Assembly (NCBI RefSeq): GCF_003130705.1
Contig: NZ_CP021354.1
Span: forward strand, 5,022,001-5,086,000
Reading direction: 5' to 3'
DNA from: Rhodococcus oxybenzonivorans
Lineage (GTDB): Bacteria; Actinomycetota; Actinomycetes; Mycobacteriales; Mycobacteriaceae
DNA: 64,000 nt
Shown here: positions 58,335 to 64,000 of the stretch, one piece after another
Position numbering within the stretch: position 1 is the stretch's first letter
How the letters are laid out: each line of letters opens with the position of its first letter
The notes under the pieces: generated by a model
Databases searched by the model: none
What the model was told of the DNA's origin: nothing
The model's input: only the letters and a program-made list of their open reading frames with translations
Translations under genes and position numbers: made by a program

Positions 58335-58358
58335 GGATAGGCGCGCACACTGACGTAC

Positions 58359-58820
58359 ATGACGCACTGGACACAGTTCGAGACCGAAGCGCCCGACCTC
58401 GCCAAAGCCGTGATCGCCCGCTTCGAGGCACACAAACACCACGTTCTCGCGACCGTCCGCAAAGACGGCTCACCCAGAGTCAGCGGCACCGAAGTCGAGT
58501 TCTACGAGGGCACGCTGCTGCTCGGTTCGATGGTGGGAGCACGAAAGGTGCTCGACCTGCGGCGCGACCCGCGATTCGCCCTCCACAGCAACCCCGGGCA
58601 CCACACCATGGAGGGCGGCGACGCGAAGATCAGCGGCCGCGCCGAGGAGATAGTCGGCGAGCGGAAACAGCAGATTGTCGACCACTATCCCGACGAGATC
58701 GGCGAGGCAGACGTCTTCGAACTCGCCGTCGACGAGGTGGTACTCACCACCGTCGACGGCGAACACCTCTACGTCGACCTGTGGAAGCCGGGTCGGGGCG
58801 TCACCCGCTTCACCAAATAG
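58359..58820 (+). CDS. Pyridoxamine 5'-phosphate oxidase-like flavin/F420-binding protein
   Basis: 153 residues with the split beta-barrel: HVLATVRKDGSPRVSGTEVEF, LLLGSMVGARKVLDLRRDPRFALHSNP, then DAKISGRAEEI. The pattern suits a general-stress PPOX/FDOR protein that binds FMN, F420 or haem. It is probably the direct target of the divergent WYL regulator. Reaction unknown. Confidence 0.88.
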   Translation: MTHWTQFETEAPDLAKAVIARFEAHKHHVLATVRKDGSPRVSGTEVEFYEGTLLLGSMVGARKVLDLRRDPRFALHSNPGHHTMEGGDAKISGRAEEIVGERKQQIVDHYPDEIGEADVFELAVDEVVLTTVDGEHLYVDLWKPGRGVTRFTK

Positions 58821-58824
58821 CGGT

Positions 58825-59238
58825 TCACTGCGTGACGGCGAAACCGAAACCGAGGGCGCAGGTTGCGGCCTGCCCCTTGGTGCCGTCCGGGTCATAGGTT
58901 CCGCCGGGAATCAGGTGTGCGGTAAAGCCCGGCAGATCCCGCTCCACGTCCTTGTCATTCACCAGCGGGCCCGACGATCCGATGGTGGGGCCGGCCTGAC
59001 CGATATTCAGGTAAGTCACCTGAGCGTCGGTGGTGGCATTCTCTGGCCCTTCGAATTCCCACTCGATCTTCTGTGTATCGGTGTCTCGCTCCACATCGAA
59101 TGATGCTTCGGCGTTGCAATTCGCCAACGGATCGGGCATGAACGGCGCGGCCGACGCCACGGCGGGCGCGGCGAGGAGGGCGACCGCACCGATGGCTACG
59201 GCTGCTGCGGATTTCGTGAGCGCTCCGAGAGTGGACAT
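58825..59238 (-). CDS. Small secreted protein, unknown
   Basis: 137 residues from ATG 59238 (AGGGAG upstream). Clear Sec signal peptide: ALTKSAAAVAIGAVALLAAPAVASA then APFMPDP. The mature part is about 110 residues, acidic, beta-rich, with two cysteines (in LANCNAEASFD and ATCALGFGF) that could form one disulfide. No family recognised. It converges on the PPOX gene with a gap of 4 bases. Confidence 0.75.
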   Translation of the reverse strand: MSTLGALTKSAAAVAIGAVALLAAPAVASAAPFMPDPLANCNAEASFDVERDTDTQKIEWEFEGPENATTDAQVTYLNIGQAGPTIGSSGPLVNDKDVERDLPGFTAHLIPGGTYDPDGTKGQAATCALGFGFAVTQ

Positions 59239-59341
59239 GAATCTGGCTCCCTTGTGAGGCGGCACCTGTTCCGGTAAGTCTGACCCGCCGACTGCGCGGA
59301 CGCCACGATTGTTAGCGGAAAGAAACCAACCATCCTCTCGC

Positions 59342-60268
59342 TTACCAGGTCACGTTCTTTTCACAGTGGCGTCCGTTCGCCGTGGATTCCACCTGCACTG
59401 TGGCGTGTGAGAGCTGGTGCGTTTCGAGGACCGTGCGGGCCGATTCCAGGACGAGAGCCGAGTCGGATTCCGTGGTGAGGTGCACCGTCGCCACATCCAT
59501 GCCGGTGGTGAGAGTCCACACGTGGAGGTCGTGCACGCCGATGACGCCGGGGACTGCCGCCAGGTCGGCTTCCACTGCTTCGACGTCGACGTCCGCGGGG
59601 CTCGCCTGGGTGAGGATCCGCAGCGATGCGGCGGCGAGTTTCAGTGCGCGGGGCACCACCCACAGGGAGATGAGGACACCGACGACGATGTCGGCGTACG
59701 TCCAGTTGAACGCGATCACGACGGCACCGGCAATGAGGACACCCACACTGCCGACCGCATCCGCGAGAACTTCGAGGTACGCCCCGCGCACGGCCAGGCT
59801 GTCCTTGGAATCGGCCCGCAGCATGAGCATGACGACGAGGTTCGCGGCCAGACCGGCGGTAGCCGTGAGGACGAGTGCGAGACCGGGGAGGTCGGGTGCG
59901 TCGCCGATGCGGGAGATCGCCTCGTAGAACACCCATACCGCGACGGCGAGAAGCATTGCGGCGTTGGCCATTGCGGTCAGCACCTCGGCGCGGTGCCAGC
60001 CGAAGGTGCGTGCGGCGGCGGCGCTGCCCTTGCGCGCGAGCACGAGCGCGACGAGACCCATTGCCATGCCGACGACGTCGGTGAGCATGTGCCCGGCGTC
60101 GGCAAGCAGCGACAGCGAATTGACCGTAAGGCCGACTCCCGCCTCGAGGACGAGGAACGCGAGGAGGATGACGAGCGCTATCGCCATACGACGGACCCGC
60201 CCCTTGGATGGCCCTACCTCACCCCCGCCTTGCGTGTGGCCGTGCGAATGACCGTGGCCGACTCCCAT
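59342..60268 (-). CDS. Cation diffusion facilitator (Zn/Co/Cd exporter)
   Basis: 308 residues from ATG 60268, with GGAGGAG upstream. His-rich N-terminus (GHGHSHGHTQ), six membrane segments with the transport site LLADAGHMLTDVVG (HxxxD) in TM2 and LEVLADAVGSVGV in TM5, and a ferredoxin-like C-terminal domain (HDLHVWTLTTGMDVATVHL). CzcD/ZitB-type metal/H+ antiporter. A sigma-70-like promoter with an imperfect palindrome lies upstream. Confidence 0.94.
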   Translation of the reverse strand: MGVGHGHSHGHTQGGGEVGPSKGRVRRMAIALVILLAFLVLEAGVGLTVNSLSLLADAGHMLTDVVGMAMGLVALVLARKGSAAAARTFGWHRAEVLTAMANAAMLLAVAVWVFYEAISRIGDAPDLPGLALVLTATAGLAANLVVMLMLRADSKDSLAVRGAYLEVLADAVGSVGVLIAGAVVIAFNWTYADIVVGVLISLWVVPRALKLAAASLRILTQASPADVDVEAVEADLAAVPGVIGVHDLHVWTLTTGMDVATVHLTTESDSALVLESARTVLETHQLSHATVQVESTANGRHCEKNVTW

Positions 60269-60296
60269 GTGTAGAGCTCCTCCCGAAGTTCTGCCG

Positions 60297-60326
60297 ATCA
60301 TATGCGTACTTGTGCATGTGTATCAA
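60297..60326 (-). promoter_or_regulatory. Promoter TTGATA-18-TATGAT for the CDF gene
   Basis: On the minus strand, TTGATA (60326-60321) and TATGAT (60302-60297) are 18 bases apart, the best promoter match I see in the window. The spacer holds an imperfect palindrome, CATGC-N8-GCATATG, that could be a metal-sensor (ArsR/SmtB-type) operator. No such sensor gene is adjacent. Confidence 0.5.
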
Positions 60327-60353
60327 CAGCGTCATGTCGGCGACCACGTCGAC

Positions 60354-60503
60354 TCAGCCGTTGCCTGCGTCCCGGGCGGCGCGATCGAGCCAGCTCCGAT
60401 AGGTCTCCCACCAGGCCTGATCGACCGCTCTTCCGGCCATCCCGGCACAGTTCCGGTCGCGGCCAGCGGCGTACGTCGTATTCGCTGGCTTCCACGCTCT
60501 CAT
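60354..60503 (-). CDS. Possible small ORF, 49 aa
   Basis: ATG 60503 to TGA 60354. The second half (AVDQAWWETYRSWLDRAAR) looks like a real amphipathic helix with paired tryptophans; the first half is less protein-like. It sits between the FUSC-type and CDF genes. No family is known and there is no strong ribosome binding site. Listed because the C-terminal half does not look random. Confidence 0.3.
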   Translation of the reverse strand: MRAWKPANTTYAAGRDRNCAGMAGRAVDQAWWETYRSWLDRAARDAGNG

Positions 60504-60520
60504 CCGTGACCGCTGAGATC

Positions 60521-61666
60521 TCAGAGTTCCGGACGGTACGCCGGCTTCTGCACTGTCGGGGGCAGATGCGCGATGGCAGAGATACGTTTCAGCCCTGCCA
60601 CCTGCATCAGATCGACGGTGAGCGAACGGATCTGGGCGAAGACAACGGTGGCCGACAGACCTGCATTCTCCACCAGTTCCGGTTTGAGTCCGGACGCCAC
60701 CGACCGGAGCACGCGAGCAGCCTCGGCTTGGTCGGGTTGCTGACCGGGGTCTGCGAGCACCATCAGGCGCAGCGTTTCGATGGCCTGGGCCAATTTCTCG
60801 ACCTGGTCGACCAGTCGCGGGTTGAGGATCTCGTCGTCACGTACCAAAGTGAGCGAACGCCGGGCCAGGACACGAATATTGCGCAGAGCGTTGTCGAGCG
60901 GGTCGGCAACGGCGCTCAAGCGTTCGAGTCTGCCGCGGGTGTTCCAGTACAGCGGCGAGATACGGCTGACCTCCCGGCCGCCCGCGAGGTGCGTGCGCAG
61001 GTTGTCGATGGACGACTGGGTGGCTCGCGCCTTCCGCAGTGCCTCCTCGATGGGCTTGTCGTCGTTGGCGACCAAGCCGTCCGCCACCAATTGCATCACT
61101 TCGGCGGCCGTTCCGAGGACCCCCGCGGCGTGGCGCCGCGCCCGGCCCACGGGATGCGTGGGAATCAACGCCACCACCGCGATGCCCACCAGGCCACCGG
61201 TCAGTGCGTCCACCATGCGATTGACACCCGCATTGCCACCGGGTGGTAGCAGAGTTGCGACGAGAACAGCGGAACTACCCGCCTGCATCGACAGGACCGG
61301 GCCGCTGTTCAGGAGCACCGCCGCGGTCATGGCCAAGGCCACCACGAGGGCGATCTGCCAGGTACCGCTGCCGATGAACGCGATCAGGAGGTCTCCGACC
61401 CCGATCCCGATGGTCACACCGGCCACGAGCTCGACCGATCGACGCAGCCGCGCGCCGAGCGACAGTCCCAGCGACACCACCGCGGCGATCGGCGCGAAGA
61501 ACGGGGACGTGTGACCTATCACCACCGTGGCAACCCACCACGAGGCACCCGCCGCGACGGCGCACTGCAGGATCGGCAGCGCCGACACTCGCAGCCGCTG
61601 AGCCGAAGTCTTCAGTCCGTTCCGAACTCGGACCGGCGCTGCGGTGACCGCGCTACCCGAGGCCAA
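60521..61666 (-). CDS. FUSC/aromatic-acid-exporter-like membrane protein
   Basis: 381 residues from TTG 61666, which overlaps the end of the DUF3151 gene; the frame is open further upstream, but that part is antiparallel to conserved coding. Five to six hydrophobic segments (ILQCAVAAGASWWVATVV, APIAAVVSLGLSLG, LVAGVTIGIGVGDLLI, IALVVALAMTAAVLL, and others) precede a helical cytosolic half. Resembles FUSC-domain proteins that export hydroxylated aromatic acids. Probably coupled to DUF3151. Confidence 0.78.
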   Translation of the reverse strand: MASGSAVTAAPVRVRNGLKTSAQRLRVSALPILQCAVAAGASWWVATVVIGHTSPFFAPIAAVVSLGLSLGARLRRSVELVAGVTIGIGVGDLLIAFIGSGTWQIALVVALAMTAAVLLNSGPVLSMQAGSSAVLVATLLPPGGNAGVNRMVDALTGGLVGIAVVALIPTHPVGRARRHAAGVLGTAAEVMQLVADGLVANDDKPIEEALRKARATQSSIDNLRTHLAGGREVSRISPLYWNTRGRLERLSAVADPLDNALRNIRVLARRSLTLVRDDEILNPRLVDQVEKLAQAIETLRLMVLADPGQQPDQAEAARVLRSVASGLKPELVENAGLSATVVFAQIRSLTVDLMQVAGLKRISAIAHLPPTVQKPAYRPEL

Positions 61667-62069
61667 GCGCTTCGGCGGCTCGGGGGTCGCTGTCCTCGAG
61701 CAAGTCGAGGCAACGGGCGTATTCGTCGGTTTCGCCGATCGTCTTCGCGGCCTTCGCGAGGACGGCGACGCAGCGCAGGAAACCACGATTCGGTTCGTGG
61801 CTGTAGGGAACGGGGCCGAAACCCTTCCAGCCGTTGCGGCGCAGCTGGTCGAGGCCACGGTGGTATCCGGTGCGTGCGTAGGCGTACGCAGCGATCGTCT
61901 CGCCGGCGTCGAGAGCTGCCTCGGCGAGATACGCCCACGCGATGGAGGCGGTGGGGTGTGCGGCCGCCACGGAAGCCGGTTCCTCGTGGTTCAACAGGGC
62001 CGACTCGGCCTCGTCGTCACCGGGAAGCAGCGTGGGCTGGGGTCCGAGAAGGTCACCGAAAGAGGTCAT
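61653..62069 (-). CDS. DUF3151 protein (Rv0360c-like)
   Basis: 138 residues from ATG 62069. Helical, TPR-like: SIAWAYLAEAALDAGETIAAYAYARTGYHRGLDQLRRNGWKGFGPVPYSHEPNRGFLRCVAVLAKAA. Conserved across Corynebacteriales next to fba; function unknown. The start is set by family length and by the divergent gene at 62207. Confidence 0.88.
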   Translation of the reverse strand: MTSFGDLLGPQPTLLPGDDEAESALLNHEEPASVAAAHPTASIAWAYLAEAALDAGETIAAYAYARTGYHRGLDQLRRNGWKGFGPVPYSHEPNRGFLRCVAVLAKAAKTIGETDEYARCLDLLEDSDPRAAEALGLG

Positions 62070-62206
62070 GCGCCTATTGTGCCCCCGGCGGGACTGCTCC
62101 TCTGCCCCGCCCCGTAGGCGAAGCGCCCTGTGGTGGTCTGCATTGCCGCACGTTGTCGTTAGGCTTCGGTCCAACGTTCATTTCTCTGCAGACCGAGGGG
62201 CAACGC

Positions 62207-63319
62207 GTGCAGGACCCGAAGAAAGACGAACCGACCGAGAAGCCGACTACGGATACACCGGCGACCGAGACCGCCCGGCCGGTCACCGCCGACACCGACA
62301 AGGCACGGCCGGTCACCGCCGGTACCGACAAGGCCGCCGCCGGGACCCCGGCACCCGACGCGAAGAAGCCGGCCGACAACACGCCGTCCGCCACACCCTC
62401 TGCGAAGACTCCCGAGTCGGCACAGTCCTCCCCCGACAGCGCCGCGTCCGAGGCGGTGACGAAGGCGATCCCGACGCAGAAGCGTCCACAGGAGCAGCGT
62501 CCGCCGGAAAAACCTGATGCGGCCACGGTGAAGATGCACCCGAAATCCCCGCCGCAGGCTGTGAAGGGTGCGAACGGGCAGGGGAAGAAGGAACCCGGCA
62601 AGGCGGATCCCGCCGACACCGAGACCGTCGCCATCCCGGTCACGAAGTCCCCCGTACCGCAGACGCCGCCGCCGCCCCGCCCCGCACAGGCCCAGCAGCC
62701 CGGTCGTCCCCAGCCGGCGGCCCCGCCCCGACCAGCGGCATCCGCCCAGCAGCCACCGGCGACGCGTCCGACTCCGCCGCCCGCTTCTCCGCCACCCACG
62801 CCCAAAGCGGCGCCCCAGCGAGTGCTCCCGACCCAGCCGAGCGCCCCGCAGCGGGTCCGGCCCGCAGCGCCCGCGGCCAGGAAGCATGGCAAGGCCTGGC
62901 TCATGGCGGCGATCGCCGCAGGCGTCCTCGTGATCGCCGCCATTGCCGTTGCCGGTGTGGTGGTCTACAACAACAATCGGGCCGAGAACTCACCCGAGGC
63001 GCAGGTACAGGGCACCATCGATACATTCGTGGCGGCGCTCACCCAGGGCGATCTCGCGACCCTGCGCACCAGCACCTGTGGCGGTCTCGCCGAGTACTAC
63101 CAGGGCATCTCGGATCAGGACTTCGCCGAGGTCCATCAGGTCGCGATCACTCAACAGAACATTCCGGTGGTCGGCGAGGTCGACGCCGTCCAGATCACCG
63201 GCGACACCGCCATCGCCCAGGTGAAGGCGCATACCGCCGCCAACCCGAACGAGCAGTCGTGGCGCACGTTCGACCTGGAAAAGGTCGACGGCACCTGGAA
63301 GGTCTGCGACCCCCGATAA
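62207..63319 (+). CDS. Proline-rich single-pass membrane protein (Rv0361-like)
   Basis: 370 residues from GTG 62207 (GAGGGG upstream). Residues 1-225 are disordered, Thr/Lys/Ala-rich and then strongly Pro-rich (PPPPRPAQAQQPGRPQPAAPP). One membrane segment follows (AWLMAAIAAGVLVIAAIAVAGVVVY), and the extracytoplasmic domain of about 115 residues has an NTF2-like/DUF4878 pattern with TIDTFVAALTQGDLATLRTSTCG and SWRTFDLEKVDGTWKVCDPR. Such proteins link cytosolic partners to the wall side. Conserved position beside fba; role unknown. Confidence 0.83.
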   Translation: MQDPKKDEPTEKPTTDTPATETARPVTADTDKARPVTAGTDKAAAGTPAPDAKKPADNTPSATPSAKTPESAQSSPDSAASEAVTKAIPTQKRPQEQRPPEKPDAATVKMHPKSPPQAVKGANGQGKKEPGKADPADTETVAIPVTKSPVPQTPPPPRPAQAQQPGRPQPAAPPRPAASAQQPPATRPTPPPASPPPTPKAAPQRVLPTQPSAPQRVRPAAPAARKHGKAWLMAAIAAGVLVIAAIAVAGVVVYNNNRAENSPEAQVQGTIDTFVAALTQGDLATLRTSTCGGLAEYYQGISDQDFAEVHQVAITQQNIPVVGEVDAVQITGDTAIAQVKAHTAANPNEQSWRTFDLEKVDGTWKVCDPR

Positions 63320-63324
63320 CGACT

Positions 63325-63364
63325 GTGCGCCTTTCTGGTAGTGGTAACTACCAGAAAGGCGCAC
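63325..63364. repeat. Palindrome family 2, copy 2 (18-bp arms)
   Basis: Arms 63325-63342 and 63347-63364 are perfect, with loop GGTA and core GTGCGCCTTTCTGGTAG, as at 22657-22706. It lies between convergent genes and is followed by GCCC-GAA-GGGC. Confidence 0.9.
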
Positions 63365-63377
63365 GAGCCCGAAGGGC

Positions 63378-64000
63378 CTATCCCGAGACCGAGCGTCCCG
63401 CGGACTTGAGGTCGTTGCAGGCCTCGATGACACGGGCGGTCATCCCGGCCTCGGCCTTCTTCAGGTAGCTGCGCGGGTCGTAGACCTTCTTGTTGCCCAC
63501 CTCGCCGTCGACCTTCAGCACACCGTCGTAGTTGCTGAACATGTGGCCGACGATCGGACGGGTGAAGGCGTACTGGGTGTCGGTGTCGACATTCATCTTG
63601 ACGACGCCGTAGCTCAGCGCCTCCTCGATTTCCGACTTCAGGGAACCCGACCCGCCGTGGAAGACGAAGTCGAACGGCTTGGCGCCGTCCCGCAGGCCGA
63701 GCTTCGCGACGGCGACCTTCTGGCCGGTCTCGAGCACCTCGGGACGCAGCTTCACGTTGCCCGGCTTGTAGACGCCGTGCACGTTGCCGAAGGTCGCTGC
63801 CAGCAGGTACTTGCCGTTCTCGCCGGTGCCCAGAGCGTCGATGGTCTTCTCGAAGTCCTCGGGGCTGGTGTACAGCTTGTCGTTGATCTCGGCTTCCACA
63901 CCGTCCTCTTCACCACCGACGACGCCGATTTCGACCTCGAGGATGATATTCGCGGCCTTGGAGATAGCGAGGAGTTCCTTGGCGATCTCGAGGTTCTCGT
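63378..64000 (-). CDS. fba: Class II fructose-bisphosphate aldolase, cut by the window end
   Basis: Only the C-terminal 207 or so residues are visible; the frame is open through base 64000. Readable segments: ILEVEIGVVGGEEDGVEAE (catalytic Glu and metal region), LLAATFGNVHGVYKPGNVKL (Zn-binding His), DFVFHGGSGS (Zn His and phosphate loop) and VVKMNVDTDTQYAFTRP. Zn-dependent glycolytic/gluconeogenic enzyme. Rv0363c position. Confidence 0.97.
   Translation of the reverse strand, partial: ENLEIAKELLAISKAANIILEVEIGVVGGEEDGVEAEINDKLYTSPEDFEKTIDALGTGENGKYLLAATFGNVHGVYKPGNVKLRPEVLETGQKVAVAKLGLRDGAKPFDFVFHGGSGSLKSEIEEALSYGVVKMNVDTDTQYAFTRPIVGHMFSNYDGVLKVDGEVGNKKVYDPRSYLKKAEAGMTARVIEACNDLKSAGRSVSG

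Overview
This window is GC-rich, densely coded chromosomal DNA from a mycolic-acid actinobacterium, most likely Rhodococcus (opacus/jostii-like). That rests on protein content, codon use and gene order, because no database search was possible. Two blocks follow the gene order I recall from Mycobacterium tuberculosis. Bases 9931-34717 match the Rv0946c-Rv0959 neighbourhood: VWA/AAA pair, purH, purN, PerM-like and DUF5336 membrane proteins, sucCD, M23 peptidase, uvrD1/pcrA, chorismate mutase, pgi. Bases 50395-53339 plus 61653-64000 match Rv0357c-Rv0363c: purA, two conserved genes, DUF3151, a proline-rich membrane protein, fba. Accessory genes fill the rest. I see no tRNA, rRNA, CRISPR array, transposase or phage gene.

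Bases 1-6267 look like an acquired folate/one-carbon island. It holds the 3' part of a dihydropteroate synthase unlike the usual actinobacterial FolP, a PabA-PabB pair that reads as one aminodeoxychorismate synthase broken by a -1 frame change, a glycine-cleavage H-protein relative whose lipoyl lysine is arginine, an L-serine ammonia-lyase and an unrecognised protein. A 3.5 kb PknK-like kinase/STAND regulator follows. Bases 9931-31411 are mostly housekeeping. Bases 31541-50317 carry accessory metabolism: succinate semialdehyde dehydrogenase, ApbE-like protein, condensation-like acyltransferase, NDH-2, short-chain dehydrogenases, a flavoprotein disulfide reductase, tandem carboxylesterases, alpha-methylacyl-CoA racemase, a MocR regulator, a PhoD-type phosphatase and Ogt. 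Bases 53385-61666 hold an HxlR/MFS divergent pair with a thioesterase and thiolase, a WYL regulator/PPOX pair, a CDF metal exporter and a FUSC-type membrane protein.

The most notable non-coding signals are these. (1) A classical translation-coupled attenuator in front of chorismate mutase, with a 23-residue leader peptide containing WRFFYGY and mutually exclusive hairpins ending in a U-tract terminator. (2) A second leader-peptide/terminator arrangement before a 77-aa protein of unknown function. (3) Two families of long palindromes with tiny loops. Four of the five copies sit between convergent genes, three gene stop codons coincide with the GTGAGTAC core of family 1, and one copy lies in frame inside the thioesterase gene. 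(4) A perfect Crp/GlxR-like site before the M23 peptidase. (5) A 4 x 25 bp tandem repeat before an alpha/beta hydrolase.
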